Part shown: piece by piece, positions 11,450-21,440 of the stretch
How the letters are laid out: each line of letters starts with the position of its first letter
Numbering within the stretch: the first letter of the stretch is position 1
DNA from: Ananas comosus
Taxonomy: Eukaryota; Streptophyta; Magnoliopsida; Poales; Bromeliaceae
NCBI RefSeq assembly: GCF_001540865.1
Contig: NC_033621.1
Span: forward strand, 8,265,537-8,329,536
Reading direction: 5' to 3'
DNA: 64,000 nt
Notes under the pieces: generated by a model
Databases searched by the model: none
What the model was told of the DNA's origin: nothing
The model's input: only the letters and a program-made list of their open reading frames with translations
Program-made: the position numbers and the translations under genes

Positions 11450-12355
11450 TGTTAAGTATTTTGTGTTGGCAAGTTTCGTGATTTGAGTCGGAATCTTGAA
11501 GGGTTCGGTGCGTGATTGTTGAAGATTGAAGAATCCAAGGTTCCGAGAACTCAGAAACATCTCACTGTATGAATCACGATGCTTAGGAAAACTTTTAAAT
11601 GTTTATATGGTGATTCATACTTATTAATGACATTAGAATCATATAAATCAAAGATTAAAGGATTAGAAGTGGGTTTTGGATCTTTTGAATTGAATATAAC
11701 AATATTTGATATTGTGTACCGGTACTAGATTTCAGTTCCTCAAAATCGTATTTGAAAAATCAAGTTCTATTACTGATTACCGATACCTCACATTGGTACC
11801 TCAAAACCCGAGAGAAGCAATTTAGGGAATTGCACTAAGTACCGGTACCACAACAGAGTACCGGTACTGCATCGGCCGCATACCTATAGTCAGCCTAAGG
11901 AAATTTGTGTTCCGTCATGGTGTACCGGTACCAACTTCCCGAGTACTGGTACTCAATGTAAAATTTCCTTATATAGCTTCTAATCCGACTCTAATTGATT
12001 TTAAAGTCTATAAATAAGACATTGAGGTTCTCTAATTCAAGGAGAAGCACGAGAATACATACAAGAGTAACCCTAGAGGCTAGGTTTTCGTTCTAAACCC
12101 ATTTTCCACAAATTAGCCTCTTTTAGTTTAATTCGAGGTATTGAATTCAATATCTATATGTCGAATTGATCTAAGCTTTGCTGAGAGTTTTTATTTCTTA
12201 TTCTTCAACGACTCTCTAAGCAAAGGATCGCCATAAAAACATGATACTCTTTATGTGCGGCGTCATGGATTCGACATGATCGAAGGTGGTTCGTGCATTC
12301 GGATCGTGAGCTTGTGGATTCGAGTGGCGTTCATGGATTCGGACGTGTGCGTGGC
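11450..12355 (+). repeat. 3' LTR of SIRE-like element, cut by LTR F2
   Basis: It begins TGTTAAGTATTTTG after the polypurine tract. It contains GTACCGGTAC palindromes and variants from 11715 to 11955 and a TATA-like tctataaataag near 12008. From about 12226 it matches the 5' LTR copy at 2149. It stops at 12355 where LTR F2 begins. Estimated full LTR length is about 1.2 kb. Confidence 0.7.
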
Positions 12356-12444
12356 TGTAATATACCGAAACTTCGGTAGGTTGTACCAAACTTCAGTCAA
12401 ATTGACTGAAGTGTGGTGTTGGGCTAGTTGGTGAGGTCTGTTAA
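12356..12444 (+). repeat. LTR F2, 5' end only
   Basis: It begins TGTAATATACCGAA and carries the tcaaattgac-tgaagtgtgg block found, reverse-complemented, at the end of LTR R3 (48150-48223). It is interrupted after 89 bp by LTR B at 12445. Its remainder is not identified in the window. Confidence 0.65.
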
Positions 12445-12977
12445 TGTAACACACTGAACTTTAGCCAATTGCAAGGTTCGACTGTTCGGTTTGTGTTCTG
12501 AGCCTTTTTGGGTTTTCTGGAGGGTCGTTGACTATGTTCTGAACTATTACTCGCATTTCGAGGAGCGAGGATGAGTACTTAGCACCAAAACCTCTAAATT
12601 GTAGGTTTTGGGATGCTCTCGGGTTGAGCTCTGCGAGGCAGAGTACCGGTACTACATCGCCCGAGTACCAGTACTGGACCTGGTACCGGTACTGCATCGC
12701 GAGGGTACCTGTCACGCCCCAAGCCCGCCTATTTGGTCAATTTCGGTAGGCCGACAGACCGCCGAACGGACAGGGTTTTTCTTGTACCGCGGACAGAGTC
12801 TCCCCTGTACGTCCAAGGTGTCACAATCTATACAATGCGCGAGGTTCCAACCAGGAACAACATACAAACAAAGATTGTATAAGGAAGGTATCGAAAACAT
12901 AAACAAGTAAGTTATTACATACATTCAACTAACATATTACTTATTACATCACATATTGCCATTCCTTTTTGATTCTT

Positions 12978-13411
12978 GGGAAAACTTCAAAAAACCCCCT
13001 CGTGGTTTCAATTTTTTTCACTTTAGTACCCTGTGGTTTAAAATATATCAAGTTAGTACCCTGTGGTTTCTCACTTTATCACTTTAGTACCCTGTGGTTT
13101 AAAGTGTATCAAGTTAGTACCCTGTGGTTTTGCACTTTATCACTTTAGTACCCTGTGGTTTTAATTTTGTATCAAGTTAGTACCTGTGGTTTTTTAAATC
13201 AAAGGGTACTAAAGTGATAAAGTGTGAAACCACAGGGTACTAAAGTGATAAAGTGCAAAACTACAGGGTACTAACTTGATACACTTTAAACCACAGGGTA
13301 CTAAAGTGATAAAGTGAGAAACCACGGGGTACTAACTTGATAAACTTTAAACCACAGGGTACTAAAATAAAAAAGTGTGAAACCACAGGGGTGTTTTTTG
13401 AAGTTTTCTGA
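12978..13411. mobile_element. Foldback/MITE-like element built of 'agtaccctgtggtt' repeats
   Basis: The left half is direct repeats of a ~30-bp unit, actttagtaccctgtggttt alternating with a caagttagtaccctgtgg form. The right half is the inverted complement (ccacagggtactaaagtg). The ends gaaaacttcaaaaaac and gttttttgaagttttc are inverted repeats. An 8-bp direct repeat tgattctt flanks it (12970-12977 and 13412-13419), consistent with an 8-9 bp target-site duplication. It has no coding capacity and is inserted in R2. Superfamily is unknown; hAT or Mutator would fit the duplication length. Confidence 0.75.
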
Positions 13412-14263
13412 TGATTCTTTGATTCTTACTTCCAAATACAATCAAGTTTCCAACATAGTTATTACAACATTGTTCTTTCCATCACTAAACCCCTAAGCTA
13501 AGCCGACTTAGAGTACCGCTATCTTTGGTTGGGTAGTAGGGCGCTAACTACGGAGCTACGCCTTTTCCTCACGCCGTCGCACCACTCATGTGTGAACCTG
13601 TACCCCCCCAAAACAATACCAGGGTGAGAACTATTGTCCATAGTCCCCAGTGGGTACGGCCACCCAAAGGAAAAGCTCGACCCACGAGGTCCAAAGGAGG
13701 CACTGCAAACATGTTAGTCCAACAGATATCCACAGATAATATTTATGCAAATATTGAATACATGTTTATGCCTCAAGACATGCAATATGTAAATCATGCA
13801 ACTCCTGCAAGTAGATTAATTGATTCTACTCTCTATCATTTACCATTCTTTATGTTATTAGCAATTCTTTATCACTTGCCATTCTTTACTCTTTATTCTT
13901 AGCCACACTTTACTCAATTGTCATTCTTTCCTAGGGTTACGTTTATCTTAGCCAACTATGCCACTCGACTCGATCTTGAGTCAATTCATGATGAATGCAA
14001 GATTTCATTGCCCAATCTCTTGGCTAACCCGTAGGTTTCGCCCTCAACAAACTCATCAACCCAAATCCCTACTATCGAAGAGATACTCGCTGTGTAAGGA
14101 AGTGAATTCTCGAAATACGAGAGTTGGACTTCGTTTAAAATCGACCAAGAGTTGTGTTGGTATGCTTCGGAAAAGCCGAAGAAGTCAAAAGCACCAAAAG
14201 TGCATTATAGATGGTCTCGAGAGCAAGTTGTGCAAATCTGCACAAGTTGCAGATTTTGCTTTC

Positions 14264-14575
14264 GGGGACCGGTCCCTGGTGGGAGGGACCGGTCCCCGTA
14301 AGCAGAGAATGCGGTAGGGAGGCTCTGTACGCAAATGTTGCTCTCAGGGACCGGTCCCTGGCGGGAGAGACCGGTCCCCGTACGCGTGCAAGGCAGAGCA
14401 AAGGGCTCTGCGCATAGTTTTGCTCTTAAGGACCGGTCTCTTGGCAGGGGACCGGACCCTTGAGGACCGGTCTCCCAGTAAAGGACCGATCCCCGTATGC
14501 ATAGAAAAGGCTGGCCGAGAGCTCTGCAAGTGAGGCTGCTCTTGGGGACCGGTCCTCCCGTAGAGGGACCGGTGC
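14264..14575. repeat. Array of GGACCGGTCC palindromes in F1
   Basis: About ten ggaccggtcc-type sites, several mutated to accggtct or accgatcc, occur in pairs separated by unrelated spacers. This is equivalent to 8753-9040 in R1. Confidence 0.9.
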
Positions 14576-16106
14576 CCGCATGCGAAATCTGCCCAGTCTG
14601 GGCAGTGCACAAGATGCAAAGTGGAGGGGGCTAAGTGCTATTGTAGCATGAGAAGGGTTAAGTGGGTATTTCCCCTCTCTCTTTCCCTCATTCCCTCCAA
14701 CACACTCACAACACATACCTCTCTTTCTCTCTCTAGGAAAGGAAGAAGAAGAAGGAAGGAAGGAGAAGAAGAAGGAGAAGAAGGAGTAGAAGGAGATCAA
14801 GAGGAGAGCCACCATCTTCCTCATCTCTTCTTTCTCTCCTTGGTTTAGCTAGTAGAGGTAAGCTTCAACCCTCTCTCATGGCAAGTAGCTTAGGGTTTGC
14901 TTTGATCTCTTAGAACCTAGCTAGATGGACTCTAGTGGATCTCTAGAAGTGGATGAACTCATTGATTGCCTGATTAATTGCTAGTAGATGGCATTTTGCA
15001 ATATTGGGCTTCTAGAGCATCCAAAAGAGAAATTTTTCTTGTGAGGGGTTTTGATCTCAATTGACCCTTCTCTAACCTAATTGTTAGGTCTCCGAGCGCG
15101 TTCGTGCACTCGGTTTGAGCATTCGGCGAGGCTACGAAGAGATATTGGCAAAAAACCCGTTTTTGGCTTCGTATTCGCCTGGAACGCCGAGGAAGCATCT
15201 AAAAATCACGAAATCGGAACCCTAGCCTTGTGGTAGCATAAGAAGGTGGCGGGTGTCCATCCTGAAGCAACTGGGCTTCTTTTTATGTCTAAGTTATATA
15301 TATTGATCATATCTTGTATATTGATGTTATGCATTATAGGATGAGTAGATGGTTCCATTTCTATTTCCTTGCATGCTTCTTAGTAGTGTAGCATTGTGGG
15401 CTTGACACATGGACTAGGGATGCATGGGGATTGGGTCTTGTGACATGAAATCCTATAGTGGCATAAAGATGAACTTCGACATATGTATAGCCTAGATGAG
15501 TGGCATTGAACTAGTGTAGTAGAAACATTAAACATGAACGAGTGGCATGTCAACTAGTTAGAAAACTTACTACAAATGATCTAACGAGTGGCATCGAGTC
15601 TAGTGTAGTAAACATGACATGAATTTAGGGATGGTAGAAGTCCCGGTATTGATTATGCATTGTGATTGTGCAGCAGAGGCACCATGACCCTAGTAGATAG
15701 GGTATCCTCTTGTGAGGATTGGATCATACTCACTAGTCTGTTTCGCTTGTCAGTGGTCGCTCCACCGAAGTAGTGGTCTCTGGAGTACTTTACATAGGGG
15801 CAGACGTAGTTGTCCCGCAGAAGATCTCGGTGTGCGAGTGCAGCTTCTCCTCAACTATGAGATTGAGAATGAGTCGAGGGCTTAACCTACGGGTTAGCCA
15901 GGTAAATTGGGTAATGAACATGAATGGCATAGTAGAATTGCATTCTTACCTTGAGTGGACATAGTGTATGTTGTAGATTGCATTGCTATGTTAAATATAA
16001 TTGCTCTTGACATCATACTAGCATGATAGTATACTGTTGCATGATGATTATTTCATACATGGCATCGCATTGAAGCCATGGTAGAATAGTTGCAGTTTAT
16101 TTCTAC

Positions 16107-16132
16107 CTATCTATCTATCTATCTATCTATCT
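16107..16132. repeat. (CTAT)n microsatellite
   Basis: Six to seven uninterrupted ctat units inside solo LTR F1. Confidence 0.95.
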
Positions 16133-16976
16133 ACTTATGCCTGCTTAGACCTAGTGGGAAATCGGCGGAGTCGGCGGCCGAACCCACTGGGAACTATATT
16201 TATATAGTTCTCACCCCACTTTATTGCAAGCCGAGTACGAGTTCGCCGGGCGAGGACCGCGGCAAGGGCATAGCGCCCTAGGTAGTTAGTAGCTTCCTAT
16301 CTGCATTAGAGTACCCTCGTGTACTGGAGACATATGAGGTATATTATGGATAGATGGTGGAAAGCTACTTATGTATTTTGGACATGAATATGTATTACAT
16401 TTTGGCAGATAGAAATGTAATTAACAGAATTATTGTTGAATGGTTGTAATAGCTAGATGTATCTCCCTTTATACACTTGTACATATACTTGTGGTTCTTG
16501 CTCTTACTTGTATGGCACCTGTGTGCTTCTAGTTGATCATGTATGTATTGAATTTTTTTTTATGGGCAAATTCTTGTACATGATCTCGCTGCTTAGTCTT
16601 GGGCAGACAGGGAAGGTGCTGTCCGTTCGGCGTCTGTTCGATGCGCCCGAACCGGACCAAATTGGTAGCGGTCTTGGGGGGTGACACGCTGCGACCCGTC
16701 GGGACCGTCCTCTGGGGAGATACTCGCTACGACCCAGTAATGACTACTCTGGAGCTCATCATCCAATGGGGAGCTACCGCCCTGTAACACACTGGACCTT
16801 TGCAAATTGCGAGGTTCGAGTGTTTGGCTGTGTTCTGAGCTTTTCTAGATTTTCTGGTGGGTCGTTGACTGTGTTCCGACCTATGGCACGTATCCCGAGA
16901 ATTGTGTTTTTAAGCTTGGTACCAAAATCCAAAAATTGGATTCATTGGACAGCTCTCGGGTTAGCCTGCAGCAGAG

Positions 16977-17145
16977 CTTGTACCGGAACAAGGTTGGTCT
17001 TGTACCGGTACAAGGATTGATGGTTGTACCGATACAGCCATTAGGCTTGTACCGGTACAGAGCTGCGGACCCCGCGACACGAGCCTCGGGTTTGCATTTT
17101 CGTGGGCCTTGTATCGGTACAAGGGCCCGTGTACCGGGACAAGGA
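16977..17145. repeat. TGTACCGGTACA palindrome array, 5' LTR of A
   Basis: There are six sites, but only two keep the perfect GTACCGGTAC core. The others read taccggaac, taccgatac, tatcggtac and taccgggac. In the other LTR (24388-24556) five of six are perfect. Confidence 0.9.
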
Positions 17146-18821
17146 GGCTGATTTCGTGCAGTTCGAACTGCAGGGGTGTTTTTGCATATGTTGCCTTCTA
17201 TATGTAATCCCCACGCCCTAGGGGCTTCTCCTGAGCTTGGGACCAGCAAGAGGAGAGGTAGGGAGCCCCTCTTTTTCCCTCTTTGGATTTGATCTCCAAT
17301 TCCTTGGATTTTGATGGCTTCTTCCTCTTTGTTTCCCTATTGGAGCTATTTCCACCATTGTTGGAGCTTGGAGCTTGGATTTGAAGCTTGGTGGAGGGAA
17401 GATCCTTGAAGTTTGAAGACTTTGAGCTTGGTTTGGAGCTTCTAAGAGGTAAGTGACAAGATCCTTTCCTCTAGATTTGAATTTTGGAGGTTTATTTGAG
17501 ATGAAACCCTAGATTGTGGGTTTAGGGTTTATTTTTGGGGGTTTTGGACTTGGGGCTTTTTGATCTAAATTGATGGGTCTTGAACTTTGGTATAGGTTGG
17601 ATTTGAAGGGTTATTACTCTCATTTGAGATTGAGAGAGGATTTCACCTCATAATGTGAGTTTTGCCCCTTTTCTTGTATTGGTTAATGTTTAACCTAGGA
17701 ATTGTTCGTTCGGTTTGTGTGACTCGTCGTTTTGTACCCTTAGGGTCCTAGAAGAGTAGTGGATACCTTCGTTGGAGCTTACGAAGGGTTTTGGGACGCC
17801 GTGGTGGGTTTGGCTTCTTTGAAATGGGAGGAAATTCCTCCTATGTGGTTAAATGCTTTCATTTACTATAAATTCATGCATATTCATGTTTAGTAGCATT
17901 TATGAGAATTTTTGAATACTTAGAACTCATATGTTATGCATCAAAAAAATTTACTCCATATAGTAGAGAGGCATATATGCTTTGTTAATATGCATGCGGC
18001 GAACATTCTGTGAGATGATATGAAATCAAGTTCTTGCTTCGAATATGACTAGAATTACAAGTTCTTGAACTTAGTATCCATGTTGGGACATAATGAGCCA
18101 TAGTGTCATGAAGAGGCACTTGGACTAGAAAATTGTTAAACTGCAATATAGAGACTTGATGATAGGCCATTTTGACATCGACTATATTCCATATTTTAGA
18201 TATGATGAAATAGTGACTTGGCCACGATGACATTAGCTACTTTCCATGTTAGAGACATGACGATATAGTAGCAGGCCTTTGGGGACATGAGCTATATTCC
18301 GGGTTTTAGATCCGATGAAATAGTAATGACCCATTGGGACCTGAGACACGACGGTTGAGGCAGGCCTTTGGGACATGTGCTGTATTCCGGGTTTTAGATC
18401 CGACGCAACAGTGATGAACCACTGGGACTTGAGGCAGACTTATTCGCTTGCATGCCACTGTGCTCTTTCGCACATACTTGTGAGGGTCGCTCCCCACAAG
18501 TCGGCACTCCGGAGATAGCCATCGCGACACAAGCTCGCTCGTGCAGGATTGGGCGCCAAAATGAGTTGCCGTGGGGGAGGCTCATTCCTAGGGTGGGGAT
18601 GTTGACTACCACGGGGCCATTGTTGGCACGGCGCAGGCCGGACTACCTACGGGTAGCTTCCACAGGATTGGATTACTAGTGACAAATTATACCTTTGGAC
18701 ATTGACTAGAATAGTAAACAATGACATCTTTACTATCTTTGCATTGAGGACACCGGATTGATTGCATTTCTATGCTTATGCATGTCATACACATCTATGT
18801 ACATTCCTGATATAGTTGCTT

Positions 18822-18961
18822 CATTACTTATGCCAATGTAAGCTAAGTAGAATACAAGAGATGGTTGTTCATTACTTATGCCAATGTATGCTAAGTAGAA
18901 TACAAGAGATGGTTGTTTATTACTTGTGCAATTTCATGCAAAGTAGAGATCATGTGATGGG
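18822..18961 (+). repeat. Three tandem units in 5' LTR of A
   Basis: Two 48-bp units that differ by one base (cattacttatgccaatgta-agctaagtag...) are followed by one diverged 44-bp unit. The 3' LTR has one more diverged unit. Confidence 0.9.
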
Positions 18962-19521
18962 TTATTGTTTACGCTATTTACATACTTATTGTAATTATCG
19001 TGTATCTACTTACCCTTTTCACGCTTGGGCTTAGTGGCGCATTTCACTGAAGTCAGTAATTGCCCACTGGGAATTATTATTTAATAGTTCTCACGCCCCC
19101 CTGTTTTATGGTTTTATTTCAGAGCCTTCAGCACCGGTGGAGGCACGAGATCGCGGCCAGAGGATCGCCTAGCTAGCTAGTGGAGCCAGTTTTGCTCCTA
19201 GGTGGTCATTCTCTCTTTTGGTTTTTGGTGAGAGAGAGTTTTGTTACCATGTATAGAGACCACCATTGTACTCCCCTTTGTACTTGTATTTTGGGTTTCC
19301 GTTGTATTAAGCTATGTTTTATTTTAGTGGATTTCTAGCACTCCTTTACTATTCCTTGTTGTAGAACCTAGTTACTTTTGCTCTGATATCGCTAGAGTTC
19401 TTTATGGTATAGTTGTATTTATTAAAATTTTGGTAGACGCCTTATATGTTTTAGACGTATGGCGGGTCTGGTCACGTGCCGGGTAGGCTTCCGCTGAGCT
19501 CCGGGGCGTGACAGATTAATT

Positions 19522-19533
19522 TGGTATCAGAGC
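19522..19533 (+). promoter_or_regulatory. Primer-binding site of element A (first copy)
   Basis: tggtatcagagc is the perfect complement of the 3' end of plant initiator tRNA-Met. It lies 8 bp after the LTR end. The same site recurs at 19889-19900 because of the duplicated segment. Confidence 0.9.
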
Positions 19534-19542
19534 CTAGGGTTG

Positions 19543-19909
19543 NCTAGTGGAGCCAGTTTTGCTCCTAGGTGGTCATTCTCTCTTTTGGTTTTTGGTGAGA
19601 GAGAGTTTTGTTACCATGTATAGAGACCACCATTGTACTCCCCTTTGTACTTGTATTTTGGGTTTCCGTTGTATTAAGCTATGTTTTATTTTAGTGGATT
19701 TCTAGCACTCCTTTACTATTCCTTGTTGTAGAACCTAGTTACTTTTGCTCTGATATCGCTAGAGTTCTTTATGGTATAGTTGTATTTATTAAAATTTTGG
19801 TAGACGCCTTATATGTTTTAGACGTATGGCGGGTCTGGTCACGTGCCGGGTAGGCTTCCGCTGAGCTCCGGGGCGTGACAGATTAATTTGGTATCAGAGC
19901 CTAGGGTTG
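19543..19909. other. Assembly gap N plus duplicated 366-bp segment
   Basis: After a single n at 19543, bases 19544-19909 repeat 19177-19542 (LTR end, PBS and first internal bases) with no difference I could see. An unmerged contig overlap explains this better than biology. Confidence 0.85.
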
Positions 19910-20221
19910 AGTCTTAGGGGACCTAGCAAACCTTAGGCTGGTTGGACTATAGGAAATAGGCTCGTGAGAGACGAGGTCTATTTGATTGCTAGCGAAAGTA
20001 CCATGATTGGGTATCTTGATAACTCTAAAAATGTTAGAGTTGGATCGAAGTGTATGGCTTCTAACTTCGCGGAGGGTTACGTTGGCGGCCGACAATGTAA
20101 CATCGGGAGTTAGTAGTTGGGACACTTCCTTACTTTCGCATGATTTGGGGTATTTGCATTCGAGCGGGGTTGCGACAGCGTGGGTTGTATTAACTTGCGC
20201 TTCCATGATGTTGTAGTGTCG

Positions 20222-21440
20222 ATGCCGACTACACGCTCTAAGCCTGTTGGAACGGACGATGCGGCAACTTTTGAGGAAGCGGAGACATCTGCTACCTCCG
20301 GATCCGGTGAGATCCGTGAGTTGAGGAGCCAGCTTGCGGCCCTCACTGACTTGGTGACGGAGCAGGCGGCGCGGCTCGGCAGCAGGCGGATACGGCACGC
20401 CGGCAGGAGGCACGGATTCAGCGCCTGGAGGATCTTCTATTGCAGTAGGCAGCTGTCAGGGAGGCTCAGGTCTCGGTACTACCTGCGCCAGTGGAGACAG
20501 TTGCGCCCACACTTCACGGACGACACTTATGATAGCCCCTCGGGAGGAGGTATTGGCAGCACCACCAGCTCAGGCACCTGTGGCAGCGGCGACGTTTCCC
20601 TTGATAGTTGAAAGAGCGGAGCGGCAGCGGCTCACGGATCGCCCCGACGAGTTCAGGAGGTGCGATCCCAGCATCTTTGATGGAGAGAAAGCCGACCACT
20701 GGATCGTTGAGAGGTGGTTGATGCATATGGAGAAGTTATTCCGCGACACCTTCGTGGAGGAGAGAGATAGAGTTTGGCTCGCCACTCACCATTTGGACGG
20801 CGAGGCCTATAGTTGGTGGGTGGGCATCCAGGATAATCCCAACACCAATCTAGCGGCGATTTCTTGGAGGAGGTTCAAGGAGCTCCTATTGGAGCATTAC
20901 TTCCTCGTCCGTGTTAAGAGGAAGATGGAGCAGGATCTGCGCGAGATGCGCCAGGGGGATTGGACCATGGCCGAGTACAAGGGGGAGTTCTCTCGGCTTC
21001 TACACTACGCGCCCTTTGTCGTGCGGGACGGCGAGGATAAGGCCCGCATCTTCGAGCGAGGATTTCGGCCGTCGATTTTTCGGTTGGTGCAACCCTCCAA
21101 CCCTCGGACTTACCAAGATGTGGTGAACCGCGCGCTCATCGTGGAAAGCTGCGCGGCAAACTTGCAGGAACGTCGAAAGGCTCGGACAAAGGAAAAGGCA
21201 AGAGGCCTGCGGCTGAGGGTGCGAGTCAGACGCACTCTGGGGGGGCCATCGAGACATTCCAGAGACCAGAGCCAGTCGCGAGGACGTGGCTCATCAGCAG
21301 CATGGCATGGAGGATCCGAGCGTCGTCAGACTCTGAGCTGCGTGATTTGCGGTGGCCGTCATTACCCGCAGTAGTGCTCACAGAGGCAGGGTAGGTGCTA
21401 CTCGTGTGGCCAGGAGGGTCACTTCCAATCCGACTGTCCG
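20222..21440 (+). pseudogene. gag: Gag of element A (broken)
   Basis: The start is ATG 20222 (MPTTRSK), matching the gag start of element D at 33082. The first part carries an indel near 20375 and a TAG near 20446. From about 20560 the frame is open: FRRCDPSIFDG, WLATHHLDGEAYSWW and the retrotransposon gag core to about 21150 (RGFRPSIFRLV). A basic linker follows, then two zinc knuckles. The first is CVICGGRHYPQ and ends in a premature TAG at 21372-21374. The second, CYSCGQEGHFQSDC (about 21394-21435), is intact and in frame. This Gag would coat element RNA and form virus-like particles, and the breaks make this copy inactive. Confidence 0.8.

Larger units (their letters stand above)
2148..12355 (+). 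mobile_element. SIRE-like copia derivative, apparently non-autonomous (gag plus ORF2, no pol)
   Basis: The two LTR portions (2148-2597 and 11450-12355) share a block of about 130 bp beginning ccataaaaacatga. Between them lie a PBS, a gag with two knuckle positions, a second ORF of the plant transposon type and a polypurine tract. No protease, integrase, reverse transcriptase or RNase H is recognisable in the internal sequence once solo LTR R1 (6040-9208) is removed. The 5' LTR has lost about its first 780 bp. LTR F2 starts inside the 3' LTR at 12356. The copy is old, since both ORFs carry several stops. The SIRE/Maximus assignment rests on gag architecture and is an inference. Confidence 0.7.
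14093..16686 (+). repeat. Solo LTR F1, 2.59 kb
   Basis: It begins TGTAAGGAAGTG and ends GGGGGGTGACA, flanked by perfect cgctg duplications at 14088-14092 and 16687-16691. It is the same family as R1 in the opposite orientation. It carries an accggtccc palindrome array, then a CT/GA tract, repeated gtggcat blocks, a microsatellite and a conserved cactgggaactat block near 16183. No internal coding region is present. It is inserted into R2. Confidence 0.9.
16783..19513 (+). repeat. 5' LTR of element A
   Basis: 2731 bp, TGTAACAC...GCGTGACA. In order it has a palindrome array (16977-17145), a TATA-like tctatatgtaa (17197-17207), a short leader with ccctag blocks, repeated gacatgagctatattcc blocks (18180-18400), three ~46-bp tandem units (18822-18961) and the cactgggaattatt block. 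A copy of its last part recurs at 19544-19880 after an N. Confidence 0.9.

Noticed and set aside
18306..18679. Conserved small ORFs present identically at 18306-18679 and 25718-26091
   Set aside because: They are identical because both lie in the two LTRs of element A; no coding signature.
19501..19910. Two tandem primer-binding sites as a biological feature of element A
   Set aside because: The second copy follows an N and a 366-bp repeat with no differences, which indicates an assembly artefact.
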